Shown in pieces: positions 33,692 through 42,782 of a stretch of 64,000 nucleotides of DNA; within the stretch, counting starts at the first letter, position 1; every line of letters starts with the position of its first letter. Made by a program: the position numbers and the translations under genes. Source of the DNA: an uncultured Clostridia bacterium (GTDB lineage Bacteria; Bacillota; Clostridia; Christensenellales; DTU072); NCBI GenBank assembly GCA_934274515.1, contig CAKQTC010000004.1, positions 62,001-126,000 of the forward strand. The letters run 5' to 3'. The notes under the pieces were generated by a model, which did not search any database, was not told the origin of the DNA, and saw nothing but the letters and a program-made list of their open reading frames with translations.

Positions 33692-35503
33692 ATGGACGAC
33701 AGACAAAAGTATATAAGAAATTTTTGCATAGTTGCGCATATCGACCACGGTAAAAGCACGCTTGCGGACAGAATAATGGAAAAGACGGGGCAAGTAAGCG
33801 AACGCGAAATGAAAGACCAACTGCTTGACAGTATGGATATCGAACGCGAGCGCGGTATCACTATAAAACTTACGCCTGTCAGAATGTTTTACAAGTACAA
33901 AGGCTATGAATATACGTTAAATCTTATCGACACGCCGGGACACGTTGACTTTACTTACGAGGTAAGCCGTTCTCTCGCTGCCTGCGAAGGCGCGATACTT
34001 ATTGTTGACGCGACGCAGGGAATTGAAGCACAAACGTTGACAAACGTATATCTCGCGCTGGATAACGACCTTGAAATTTTACCCGTTATCAACAAAATTG
34101 ACCTTCCGTCCGCCAATCCGGACGAAGTTAAAAAAGAAATAGAAGACGTAATAGGACTAGACGCGTCCGACGCGCCGCTCGTAAGTGCAAAAGAAGGCTT
34201 AAACATAGAACAAGTCATAGAACAAATAATCGAAAAATTACCTGCGCCCACGGGTGACGAAACCGCGCCGCTTAAAGCACTCGTATTCGATTCGATGTAC
34301 GATAACTACAAAGGCGCAATTTGCAACGTCAGAATAAAAGAAGGCACGGTAAAAGCCGGCGACAGAATACGGTTTATGAGCCACGGAAAAGAATTCGAGG
34401 TGACGGAAACGGGAGTATTCTCCCCGACCATGCTTAAAGTATCTGAATTAAAAGCCGGTGACGTAGGGTATATTTGCGCAAGTATAAAAAACGTTAAAGA
34501 TACGTCGGTAGGCGATACTATAACCAGCGCAGAACGTCCTGCGAACGAACCGCTTAAAGGGTATAAAAAAGTCAATCCGATGGTTTTTGCGGGAATTTAT
34601 CCTGCGGACGGCAGTAAATACAACGATTTACGCGACGCTCTAGAAAAACTTAATCTTAACGATGCCGCGCTTATTTTTGAACCCGAAACGTCAACCGCAC
34701 TCGGTTTCGGTTTTAGATGCGGTTTTTTAGGCTTACTTCATATGGAAATCATTGAGGAAAGGCTCGAAAGAGAGTTTGACCTCGATTTAATTACGACCGC
34801 TCCGAGCGTTTCATATATAGTTAATAAGACGGACGGCGAAAAAATAACGGTAGACAATCCGTCGCATTTACCGCCCGTAGGGGAGATCGAATCGATAGAA
34901 GAACCTATCGTGAGAGCGTTTGTTTACACTCCACCCGAATATGTCGGACCAATAATGGAATTATGCCAAGACAAGCGCGGTACTTTCATCGATTTAAGTT
35001 ATATAGACACAAGCAGGGTAAAAATCGAATATAAAATTCCGCTTAGTGAAATCGTATACGACTTTTTTGATAGTCTTAAATCGCGCACGAAAGGATATGC
35101 AAGTCTTGATTACGAACTTGACGGCTACAACCCCGACGACCTAGTGAAACTTGACTTTTTGCTTAACGGTGATGTTTGTGACGCGTTGAGTTTAATCGTT
35201 CATAGGGAAAAAGCGTACGCTCGCGGCAGAATGATTGCGGAAAAACTAAAAGACGTAATTCCGCGCCAAATGTTTGAAATTCCTATCCAAGCGGCTATCG
35301 GCAGTAAGATTATCGCAAGAGAAACCGTTAAAGCCTTGAGAAAAGACGTTTTGGCAAAATGCTACGGAGGAGATATAACGCGCAAAAAGAAACTTCTTGA
35401 AAAACAAAAAGAAGGTAAAAAACGTATGCGGCAAATAGGTAACGTACAAATCCCGAGCGAGGCGTTCATGTCGATACTTCAATTCGACAGCGATAAAAAA
35501 TGA
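33692..35503 (+). CDS. lepA: Elongation factor 4 (LepA)
   Basis: LepA is a ribosome-bound GTPase linked to back-translocation and 30S biogenesis. I start at ATG 33692 (603 aa, beginning MDDRQKYIRNFCIVAHIDHGKST), which matches the family and has CGGAG about 12 bp upstream; a longer frame from 33623 begins inside the -35 box and is rejected. G motifs AHIDHGKST near 16, DTPGHVDF near 84 and NKID near 138 are present, with the LepA C-terminal domain (KRMRQIGNVQIPSEAF). The stop overlaps hemW (ATGA). Confidence 0.96.
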   Translation: MDDRQKYIRNFCIVAHIDHGKSTLADRIMEKTGQVSEREMKDQLLDSMDIERERGITIKLTPVRMFYKYKGYEYTLNLIDTPGHVDFTYEVSRSLAACEGAILIVDATQGIEAQTLTNVYLALDNDLEILPVINKIDLPSANPDEVKKEIEDVIGLDASDAPLVSAKEGLNIEQVIEQIIEKLPAPTGDETAPLKALVFDSMYDNYKGAICNVRIKEGTVKAGDRIRFMSHGKEFEVTETGVFSPTMLKVSELKAGDVGYICASIKNVKDTSVGDTITSAERPANEPLKGYKKVNPMVFAGIYPADGSKYNDLRDALEKLNLNDAALIFEPETSTALGFGFRCGFLGLLHMEIIEERLEREFDLDLITTAPSVSYIVNKTDGEKITVDNPSHLPPVGEIESIEEPIVRAFVYTPPEYVGPIMELCQDKRGTFIDLSYIDTSRVKIEYKIPLSEIVYDFFDSLKSRTKGYASLDYELDGYNPDDLVKLDFLLNGDVCDALSLIVHREKAYARGRMIAEKLKDVIPRQMFEIPIQAAIGSKIIARETVKALRKDVLAKCYGGDITRKKKLLEKQKEGKKRMRQIGNVQIPSEAFMSILQFDSDKK

Positions 35504-36612
35504 TTGAAAGCGGACTTTATCTTCATATTCCGTTTTGTGAAAAAAGGTGCAATTATTGCAACTTTTTTTCTAGTATAAAAATAGACGATATTAAGAATAA
35601 ATACGTAGACGAACTTTGTAAAGAAATTACCGAAATATCGAAAAAATACGGGAATGTAAAATTAAACACGATTTACTTTGGCGGAGGAACGCCGTCGTTG
35701 CTTGATTTAGCGGATTTAGATAAAATTTTTTCCGCTATAAATAAGTCTTTTTTATTTGATAAACCGGAAATTACGGTAGAAATTAACCCTAATTCCTCGG
35801 ATAATATCGATAAATATCCTGCGCTGGGTATCAATAGAGTAAGCGTCGGTATTCAGTCTTCGAACGATAAATATCTTAGATTGTTAGGTCGTTTGCATAA
35901 TTCCGACATCGGGAGAAAAACGCTAGAAAAAGCGGCAAATATTTTTGATAACGTAAGCGGCGATATTATCATCGGAATAGATGATAATCAGTCGGTAAAA
36001 GACGAATTCGAGTATATATATCCATATGTAAAACATTTCTCTTGTTATATGCTTACTGTCGAAGAAAATACTCGCCTCGCCGAATTAATCAAGCATAAAT
36101 CTGTATCCGTGGCTACGGAAAACGCTGTTGTAACGCAATATGAAGAAATGACCTCGTTAGCCGAAAGCAGGGGATTTACTCGATACGAAACAAGCAATTT
36201 TGCGTTGCCGACGTTTGAAAGTAAACATAATTGTTCTTACTGGAATCTTACTCCGTATATCGGCGTCGGGGCAGGCGCACATTCGTATTTTAACGGAATA
36301 AGATATTTTAACGAAGCCGATTTATCGAAATATATAAACGGTTGCCATTCGGGCTACGGGAAAGAAATAATCGAGCGAAAAAAAAGCATATCCGATGATA
36401 AAGAGGAATACGTAATGTTATCGCTTCGTACAAAAAAAGGCGTCAATCTTAAAGAATACGAACAAAAATTCGGGAATGACTTTTTATCGGAATATCAGGA
36501 AAATATAGAAAAAACGGAAGAATACTTACATATTGATAACGAATATATAAGCATCCTTCCGAAATATTTTGCAGTTCAGAATACGATTATATGCTCTGTT
36601 TTGCAGGTTTAA
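35500..36612 (+). CDS. hemW: Radical SAM heme chaperone HemW
   Basis: HemW is a radical-SAM family protein that binds and delivers heme. The 370-residue protein starts SGLYLHIPFCEKRCNYCNFF, with the CxxxCxxC cluster site, then FGGGTPSLL near 61 and the VSVGIQSSND motif near 113. The true CPDH-type cysteine of coproporphyrinogen oxidase is absent, which fits HemW. It follows lepA by ATGA overlap, as in Bacillus, but hrcA is not next. Its last 26 bp overlap the tail of clpB on the other strand. Confidence 0.93.
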   Translation: MIESGLYLHIPFCEKRCNYCNFFSSIKIDDIKNKYVDELCKEITEISKKYGNVKLNTIYFGGGTPSLLDLADLDKIFSAINKSFLFDKPEITVEINPNSSDNIDKYPALGINRVSVGIQSSNDKYLRLLGRLHNSDIGRKTLEKAANIFDNVSGDIIIGIDDNQSVKDEFEYIYPYVKHFSCYMLTVEENTRLAELIKHKSVSVATENAVVTQYEEMTSLAESRGFTRYETSNFALPTFESKHNCSYWNLTPYIGVGAGAHSYFNGIRYFNEADLSKYINGCHSGYGKEIIERKKSISDDKEEYVMLSLRTKKGVNLKEYEQKFGNDFLSEYQENIEKTEEYLHIDNEYISILPKYFAVQNTIICSVLQV

Positions 36613-39208
36613 TCGTTACGTAAAAGCCGTTTTCTTCGGTATAATCTACGCAAAGAGTGTCGCCGAAACTAAGATTTTCGGCCAATATGGTTTTTGCGAT
36701 AAGCGTTTCCACTTTACCCTGCGTAAATCTTTTGAGCGGTCTTGCGCCGAATTGCGGATCGTAACTGAGTTTTACCAACGCTTTCTTTGCGTTGTCGGAA
36801 ACGTAAAGATTGAGTTGTTTTTCCGTAAGACGTTTTGACAAATTACTCAAAATCAAATCGACTATCTTAATCATATTTGTTTCCGTAAGCGGTTTGAACA
36901 TAATTATTTCGTCAAGCCTGTTCAGAAATTCGGGGCGGAACGAGCGTTTGAGCAACGCGTCGGTTTGCGCACGCGCTTCTTCGGTTATATTGCCGTTTTT
37001 GTCAATACCGTCGAGCAAGTATTCCGAACCTAAGTTACTTGTCATTATAATGATGCAGTTTTTGAAGTTTACCGTTCTGCCTTGCGAATCGGTAATTCTT
37101 CCGTCGTCAAGAACTTGAAGTAATATGTTAAACACGTCGGGGTGCGCTTTTTCGATTTCATCGAACAATACGACGGAATAGGGGTGTCTGCGAACAGCCT
37201 CGGTAAGTTGTCCGCCTTCGTCGTAGCCAACGTATCCCGGAGGCGCACCGATAAGTCTGGAAACACTGAATTTTTCCATATATTCGGACATATCGATTCG
37301 TACGATATTATGTTCGTCGTCAAACAAACATTCCGCAAGAGCCTTGGCAAGTTCGGTTTTACCTACGCCGGTAGGTCCTAGGAACAGAAAACTGCCGATA
37401 GGACGGTTAATGTCGGATATGCCTGCGCGAGAACGCATAATCGCCGCGCTTATAAGATTGACTGCCTCGTCTTGACCGATAACTCTTTTGTGAAGAATGT
37501 TCGGCAAATTAAGTATTTTCTCTCTTTCGCCTTCCATAAGTTTGGATATAGGTATACCGGTCCAACGCGAAACGATTTTCGATATTTCTTCTTCGGTAAC
37601 CTTGTTACGCAATAGTTTGTTTTGCGTCTTATCCTCGTCGGGGTGTTCTTCGATTTCTTTAAGGCGTTTTTCGAGCGCGGGAAGTTCTCCGTATCTGAGT
37701 TTAGCCGCTTTTTCATAATCGAAAGAACGCTGAGCCGTCTCGATTTGCGAGTTTATTTCGTCAATTTTTTGCTTGATTTGCTGTACCGAATTGATACCTG
37801 CTTTTTCATTTTCAAGACGAACTTTCATGGCGTCGAATTTTTCTCTAAGTTCGGCGAGTTCTTTGTGTATTACGTCAAGTCTTTCCGCGCTTAGCGTGTC
37901 GGTTTCGTTTTTTAACGCCATTTCTTCGATTTGGAGTTGGATAATCTTACGATTAATTTCGTCCATTTCGGTCGGCATGGAATCGATTTCCGTACGTATC
38001 ATTGCGCACGCTTCGTCTACAAGGTCGATTGCTTTATCCGGTAGGAACCTATCGGTAATATAACGGTCGCTAAGCGTAGCCGCCGCTACCAAAGCATTGT
38101 CTTGAATTTGCACTCCGTGGAAAATTTCATAACGTTCTTTCAGTCCGCGAAGTATCGCTATCGTATCTTCGACTGTAGGTTCGTTTACCATCACGGGTTG
38201 AAAACGTCTTTCGAGTGCGGCGTCTTTTTCGATATATTTACGATATTCGTCGAGGGTTGTCGCGCCTATACAGTGCAGTTCGCCTCGCGCAAGTAACGGT
38301 TTCAGCAGGTTGCCCGCGTCCATTGCGGAATCGGTTTTGCCTGCTCCGACAATGGTATGCAATTCGTCTATGAAAAGAAGAATTTTGCCTTCGCTGTCCT
38401 TAACTTCCGTAAGAACCGCTTTTAACCTTTCTTCAAATTCGCCACGATATTTTGCGCCAGCGATAAGCGCACCCATATCGAGAGAGAATACGGTTTTGTC
38501 TTTAAGACTTTCGGGAACGTCCCCGGCAACTATTCTTTGCGCCAAACCTTCCGCAATAGCGGTTTTACCTACACCCGGTTCCCCGATAAGCACAGGATTA
38601 TTTTTTGTTTTACGGCTAAGAATACGAATGACGTTTCTTATTTCGGTATCTCTGCCGATTACAGGGTCGAGTTTATGGTTGCGCGCCCTTTCGGTAAGGT
38701 CGGAACCGTACTTTTTCAATGCTTCGTAAGTTTCTTCGGGATTATCGCCGGTCACTTTTTTGTTCTTCTTTATCGCTGCGATTTCTGAATTGAATTTTCT
38801 TTCGGATACGTTGTTGCTATCCATAATTCTTGCGATTTTCGCATCGAATTTGTATATGGACGACATTAGATGCTCGACGCTAACATATTCGTCGCCATTC
38901 TTTTTAGCGGCGTTTTCCGCATCGTTAAGCACCTTATCTGTATCCTGCGATACATACATCTGATTTGCATCGGTAGATTGAGTTCTTACTTTCGGCAAAG
39001 AAGCAACCATGGAAGTGAGTTCTTTTATGATTGCCGTTTTGTTCCCGCCGCATTTCGAGATAACGGAAGGGATTAGACCTTCGGAGTCGGAAACCAAAGC
39101 AAGGGCAATGTGACAAGGTTCTATCATTTGATTCCCGTTGTTTTGCGCGTAGGTTTGAGCGTTACGCAACGCTTCCTGAGATTTTTGTGTTAGTTTTTCG
39201 AAATTCAT
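36587..39208 (-). CDS. clpB: ATP-dependent protein disaggregase ClpB
   Basis: ClpB dissolves protein aggregates together with DnaK. The 873 residues show the repeat N domain (1-145), AAA1 with GEPGVGKT near 205, the coiled-coil middle domain (about 400-530; KLRYGELPALEKRL), AAA2 with GPTGVGKT near 610 and the C-terminal D2-small domain. There is no ClpP-binding loop. SD GGGAGGT lies 5 bp upstream. It is 12 bp downstream of a ribbon-helix-helix gene on the same strand, which is likely its regulator. Confidence 0.97.
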   Translation of the reverse strand: MNFEKLTQKSQEALRNAQTYAQNNGNQMIEPCHIALALVSDSEGLIPSVISKCGGNKTAIIKELTSMVASLPKVRTQSTDANQMYVSQDTDKVLNDAENAAKKNGDEYVSVEHLMSSIYKFDAKIARIMDSNNVSERKFNSEIAAIKKNKKVTGDNPEETYEALKKYGSDLTERARNHKLDPVIGRDTEIRNVIRILSRKTKNNPVLIGEPGVGKTAIAEGLAQRIVAGDVPESLKDKTVFSLDMGALIAGAKYRGEFEERLKAVLTEVKDSEGKILLFIDELHTIVGAGKTDSAMDAGNLLKPLLARGELHCIGATTLDEYRKYIEKDAALERRFQPVMVNEPTVEDTIAILRGLKERYEIFHGVQIQDNALVAAATLSDRYITDRFLPDKAIDLVDEACAMIRTEIDSMPTEMDEINRKIIQLQIEEMALKNETDTLSAERLDVIHKELAELREKFDAMKVRLENEKAGINSVQQIKQKIDEINSQIETAQRSFDYEKAAKLRYGELPALEKRLKEIEEHPDEDKTQNKLLRNKVTEEEISKIVSRWTGIPISKLMEGEREKILNLPNILHKRVIGQDEAVNLISAAIMRSRAGISDINRPIGSFLFLGPTGVGKTELAKALAECLFDDEHNIVRIDMSEYMEKFSVSRLIGAPPGYVGYDEGGQLTEAVRRHPYSVVLFDEIEKAHPDVFNILLQVLDDGRITDSQGRTVNFKNCIIIMTSNLGSEYLLDGIDKNGNITEEARAQTDALLKRSFRPEFLNRLDEIIMFKPLTETNMIKIVDLILSNLSKRLTEKQLNLYVSDNAKKALVKLSYDPQFGARPLKRFTQGKVETLIAKTILAENLSFGDTLCVDYTEENGFYVTIKPAKQSI

Positions 39209-39220
39209 ATTGTACCTCCC

Positions 39221-39856
39221 TTATATAAGGATAGATTTGGACATATAGAGTAAATAATCGTTTTCAAGATTCGCTTTGTCGCCATACTTGTCCGCGAGAT
39301 ATTTTTTCAAAAGCATATCGAACGTTTTGACATAATCGCCGATAGCGCGAGCGGTTTCTTCGAGAGAATAACTCGTTCCGTCGGGAACGACAAACGTCCG
39401 AGAAAATTTTCCGTCGGTAAGCGCGTATATCGCGGAACAGGACAAGTGCTTTTTTTCAATCGTAACAAGTTCGGAGATAAATTTATGTATTTTTTCAAGC
39501 AATTTTTCCGAATGAGTACGATAGGTTACTTTGAACGCTCCGATTGTATTTCCGACGCTTCGATACAGTTCCACACCGTATTTTATCGTAGGACGATACT
39601 TACATTCGAGCGAAGTTTTAAGCGATATGCTCTTGTCGCTCTGCGCAAGTTCGCGCTGAAAAACCGACGAGGAAAGAAGATTGTCTAGATATTCGAAAAT
39701 GCTCCTAATACGTTTTTCGGGCGTAGTATAGGATACGTACTCCGCCAAAATTTGGTTGATTAGGTTACTACGATTCGTTCCGTGAGCAACCGCCGCGCGA
39801 TCTATTCTCGAAACAACTTCGTCCGCTAATATCAAACTGTACAAACTCTTACTCAT
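39221..39856 (-). CDS. Ribbon-helix-helix (CopG-like) protein upstream of clpB
   Basis: A 211-residue protein whose first 45 residues look like a CopG/RHH DNA-binding domain: a short strand (YSLILAD), then helices with RIDRAAVAHGTNRSNLINQILAEY. The remaining 165 residues form a mixed alpha/beta region I do not recognise. It is the first gene of a two-gene operon with clpB, under a near-consensus promoter, so autoregulation and control of clpB are plausible. There is no CIRCE or CtsR box at this promoter. Confidence 0.7.
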   Translation of the reverse strand: MSKSLYSLILADEVVSRIDRAAVAHGTNRSNLINQILAEYVSYTTPEKRIRSIFEYLDNLLSSSVFQRELAQSDKSISLKTSLECKYRPTIKYGVELYRSVGNTIGAFKVTYRTHSEKLLEKIHKFISELVTIEKKHLSCSAIYALTDGKFSRTFVVPDGTSYSLEETARAIGDYVKTFDMLLKKYLADKYGDKANLENDYLLYMSKSILI

Positions 39857-39892
39857 TTTCTTGTTTTCCTTTATTCTTTATGTTCAATTATA

Positions 39893-39922
39893 TTATAACC
39901 CCACTCGATAAAAATGTAAAGT
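39893..39922 (-). promoter_or_regulatory. RHH-clpB operon promoter
   Basis: On the minus strand TTTACA (39922-39917) and TATAAT (39898-39893) are 18 bp apart. An AT-rich inverted repeat ATAAAA-N10-TTTTAT (39910-39931) brackets the -35 box and could be an operator, though AT-rich repeats often arise by chance. Confidence 0.7.
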
Positions 39923-40001
39923 ATTTTATATAAAAAAAATTGCAAAATTATTTATCGACAAACAAAAATAAAAAATTGATATAAAAAGCAAAGTTAATCG
40001 C

Positions 40002-40030
40002 TTGACAAGAACGCGTCGCGCGTGTAAAAT
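40002..40030 (+). promoter_or_regulatory. ylxM-ffh operon promoter
   Basis: TTGACA (40002-40007) and TAAAAT (40025-40030) are 17 bp apart. The intervening spacer is unusually G+C rich for this AT-rich gap. The start is expected near 40037. Confidence 0.8.
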
Positions 40031-40035
40031 GCTTG

Positions 40036-40103
40036 TGTAAAGTCAAAATGCTTTACAGACCGAGCGACACGGTATCGGGTCGAACTGCGCGGAAACTGCA
40101 ACG
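40036..40103 (+). promoter_or_regulatory. ylxM leader with a 5'-terminal hairpin
   Basis: The predicted transcript begins with a 7-bp perfect stem TGTAAAG/CTTTACA (40036-40057, 8-base loop). It is followed by a G+C-rich stretch that can form ACCG/CGGT and similar short helices. No SRP RNA core (GGAAG tetraloop region) is seen. The 5' hairpin may protect the mRNA. Confidence 0.4.
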
Positions 40104-40430
40104 ATGAGAGAGAAGATAAACGACGCTATATTATTTGCTTATTACGGCGGATTGCTTAATTCGCATCAACGCGAGATTATGCGACTTTATTACGACTGCG
40201 ATATGAGTCTTGCCGAGATAGGGGAAGAAACCGGGATAACGCGACAGGGCGTAAGGGACGTTCTCGTAAGATCTACTGCCAAACTCGACGAATGCGAAAG
40301 CAAACTCGGTTTGGTCGATAGAATTAAAAATATAGTCGCGCGTATGGAAAAAACAATAGAAGAAGGCGGGTTCAGCGAAGAACAAAAAAAAGAACTGAAC
40401 AAACTTGTGAACGAAATCAAGGAGATATAA
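40104..40430 (+). CDS. ylxM: YlxM/UPF0122 helix-turn-helix protein
   Basis: The 108-residue protein matches UPF0122: LLNSHQREIMRLYYDCDMSLAEIGEETGITRQGVRDVL (split motif near residues 17-55) is a sigma-70 region 4-like helix-turn-helix. The family is always next to ffh and is linked to the signal recognition particle. Only a weak SD (GGAAAC) precedes the ATG. The stop overlaps ffh (TAATG). Confidence 0.93.
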   Translation: MREKINDAILFAYYGGLLNSHQREIMRLYYDCDMSLAEIGEETGITRQGVRDVLVRSTAKLDECESKLGLVDRIKNIVARMEKTIEEGGFSEEQKKELNKLVNEIKEI

Positions 40431-41752
40431 TGGGCTCATTCGGAACGTTAAGCGAAAAACTAAACCACGCCTTTTCTAAACTCAGGAACAAAGGCGCGCT
40501 CACGGAGTTGGAAGTCAAAGGAGCGATGAGAGAAGTGCGTATCGCGCTTTTAGAAGCGGACGTAAACTTCACTGTCGTAAAGAGTTTTATCAATGCCGTA
40601 AGCGAACGTGCTTTGGGTGAGAATATTCTCAAAGGGCTCGACGCGTCACAACAAGTAATTAAAATAGTAAACGAAGAACTCGTTAATCTTATGGGTTCAA
40701 CGCATGCTAAACTTAGGTTTGGAGATACTCCGCCTACGGTTATACTTATGTGCGGTTTGCAAGGTGCGGGCAAAACCACGATGTGCGGCAAACTTGCGTT
40801 ACTCTTAAAAAAACAAGGCAAGAAACCATTACTTGTAGCAGGGGACATATATCGTCCGGCGGCGATAAAGCAATTACAGGTGGTCGGAGAAAAAGCGGAC
40901 GTGCCTGTATTTGAAAAAGGGCAAATTAATCCTGTTAAAATCGCAAAAGAAGGAATAGAATTTGCGAAAAGTAACGGCAACGACGTCGTTATCATAGACA
41001 CGGCGGGCAGATTGCACATCGACGAAACGTTGATGAAAGAACTACACGACGTAAAAAATGCGGTCAATCCGTCGGAAATACTGCTTGTCGTGGACGCGAT
41101 GCTCGGACAAGACAGCGTTAACGTGGCAAGCACGTTTAACGAAAAACTCGATATAACGGGCGTAATACTTACCAAACTCGACGGCGATACTAGAGGCGGT
41201 GCGGCATTAAGTATAAAAGCGATACTCGGAAAACCGATTAAATACTGCGGAACGGGAGAGAAACTAACGGAAATCGAACCGTTCCACCCCGACAGAATGG
41301 CGTCAAGAATACTCGGAATGGGCGACGTTCTTACTTTAATAGAAAAAGCGGAGCAGGCGATAACCGAGGAGGACGCGAAAAAACTCGCAAAAAAGTTTAA
41401 GGAAAACTCGTTTGATTTAGAAGATTATCTCAAACAAATTTCCAGCGTAAAAAAGATGGGAAATTTATCCGAGATGGTAAATATGATACCCGGAATGGGG
41501 AGTAAACTCAAAGGCGCGAACCTAAACGTTGACGAAAGGCAATTAGACAGGACGAAAGCGATAATTCAATCGATGACGCTGAAAGAAAGGTCAAAGCCCG
41601 AAATACTGAACGCGTCAAGAAGAAAGAGAATTGCAGCCGGCAGCGGAACTACGGTTCAGGACGTGAACAAGTTGATTAATCAATTTAATCAAACAAAAGA
41701 TATGATGAAGAAACTCAATTCGTGGAAAATGAAATTCCCGTTCGGGTTTTAA
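40430..41752 (+). CDS. ffh: Signal recognition particle GTPase Ffh
   Basis: Ffh binds signal peptides and SRP RNA and targets ribosomes to the membrane. The 440-residue protein has the N domain (1-90), G domain motifs GLQGAGKTT near 108-116, DTAGRLHID near 189 and TKLDGDTRGGAALS near 246, and a methionine-rich M domain from about 310 with RRKRIAAGSGTTVQDVN near 398. SD AAGGAG lies inside ylxM. The 4.5S RNA gene is not in the window. Confidence 0.97.
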   Translation: MGSFGTLSEKLNHAFSKLRNKGALTELEVKGAMREVRIALLEADVNFTVVKSFINAVSERALGENILKGLDASQQVIKIVNEELVNLMGSTHAKLRFGDTPPTVILMCGLQGAGKTTMCGKLALLLKKQGKKPLLVAGDIYRPAAIKQLQVVGEKADVPVFEKGQINPVKIAKEGIEFAKSNGNDVVIIDTAGRLHIDETLMKELHDVKNAVNPSEILLVVDAMLGQDSVNVASTFNEKLDITGVILTKLDGDTRGGAALSIKAILGKPIKYCGTGEKLTEIEPFHPDRMASRILGMGDVLTLIEKAEQAITEEDAKKLAKKFKENSFDLEDYLKQISSVKKMGNLSEMVNMIPGMGSKLKGANLNVDERQLDRTKAIIQSMTLKERSKPEILNASRRKRIAAGSGTTVQDVNKLINQFNQTKDMMKKLNSWKMKFPFGF

Positions 41753-41793
41753 CATAAATAAACAGAAAACAATTCACTATTTGGAGGACAAAA

Positions 41794-42045
41794 ATGGCAG
41801 TTAAACTCAGACTTACGAGAATGGGCGCGAAGAAAGCACCTTTTTATCGCATCGTAGCGACGGATTCCAGAAAAGCGCGTGACGGACAATACATCGAACA
41901 AATCGGTTATTACAATCCCGTTACCGAACCCGCAGAAGTAAAAATCGACGCGGAAATCGCAAAAAAATGGCTTTCCGTAGGCGCGCAACCTACCCAAACC
42001 GTTCGTGATCTGTTCATCAAAAACGGCATCATCGAAAAGAAATAG
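41794..42045 (+). CDS. rpsP: 30S ribosomal protein bS16
   Basis: An 83-residue S16 beginning AVKLRLTRMGAKKAPFYRIV, with DSRKARDGQYIEQIGYYNP near 29. It binds 16S rRNA early in assembly. SD GGAGG is 7 bp upstream. It is followed by khpA 9 bp later. Confidence 0.97.
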   Translation: MAVKLRLTRMGAKKAPFYRIVATDSRKARDGQYIEQIGYYNPVTEPAEVKIDAEIAKKWLSVGAQPTQTVRDLFIKNGIIEKK

Positions 42046-42054
42046 GAGAAAAAA

Positions 42055-42285
42055 ATGTACGAACTGGTTGATTATCTCGTCGGCAGTTTAATCGACAAAT
42101 CGCAATACGAACTTGTTATCGTGGAAGACGGCGACAAGTGTGATATTAAGGTTCTCGTCGATAAAGACGCCGTGAATAACGTAATCGGCAAAGGCGGCAA
42201 AGTCGCAAAAGCCATACGTACGCTCGTAAAGAGTGCGAGCCACAAGTCGGACAAAACTTACGGCGTTTACGTAGAGGAAAGATAA
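42055..42285 (+). CDS. khpA: KH-domain RNA-binding protein KhpA
   Basis: A 76-residue single KH protein with the GxxG loop in NVIGKGGKVAKAIRTLVKS near residue 42. KhpA pairs with KhpB (EloR) and binds many RNAs in Bacillota. It sits at its conserved place between rpsP and rimM. The stop overlaps the rimM start by one base (TAATG). Confidence 0.93.
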   Translation: MYELVDYLVGSLIDKSQYELVIVEDGDKCDIKVLVDKDAVNNVIGKGGKVAKAIRTLVKSASHKSDKTYGVYVEER

Positions 42286-42782
42286 TGCTCGAAGTAGGCA
42301 GAATACTAAAAGCGCACGGAATCAGGGGAGACGTAAAAACGGAAAGTTTTATGGACTCCCCCGATTGTTTTTTGTCTATAAAACAATTTTTTATAGACGG
42401 GAAACCCTATTTTACGGAACGAATTACCGTTCACGGAGGGTTTCTTTTAATTAAGTTCAAAGGCGTGGACACGGCTAACGACGCCGAAACTTTGCGCGGA
42501 AAAACATTGCTGTGCGAACACGTTGCAGTTCCCGAACCGGAAGATGGTAGGTATTACGTTGCGGATATAATCGGATGTATCGTTTCGGACGGAACGAAAG
42601 AATACGGAAAAATACGCGACGTGTTGCAATACGGTAGCGCAGACGTAATCGTTGTCGAAAAAGACGGCAAGAAATCTATGTTTCCGTGGGTCAACGTTTT
42701 GAATGTTCGCGTTAATACGGACGCAAAAATTTTTATCGTAGACGGAGAACGTCTTGCCGAGGTAATCGTCGATGAAGATTAA
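42285..42782 (+). CDS. rimM: 16S rRNA processing protein RimM
   Basis: RimM assists maturation of the 30S head near S19. The 165-residue protein has VGRILKAHGIRGDVKTESFMD at the N-terminus, ANDAETLRGKTL near 63 and the PRC-barrel part with YYVADIIGCIV near 92 and MFPWVNVLNVRV near 132 (family FVPDIV.. position). It overlaps trmD by 11 bp. Confidence 0.94.
   Translation: MLEVGRILKAHGIRGDVKTESFMDSPDCFLSIKQFFIDGKPYFTERITVHGGFLLIKFKGVDTANDAETLRGKTLLCEHVAVPEPEDGRYYVADIIGCIVSDGTKEYGKIRDVLQYGSADVIVVEKDGKKSMFPWVNVLNVRVNTDAKIFIVDGERLAEVIVDED

Noticed and set aside
40037..40103. SRP (4.5S) RNA or a tRNA upstream of ylxM-ffh
   Set aside because: No conserved SRP RNA core or tRNA cloverleaf can be drawn; only short helices are present.
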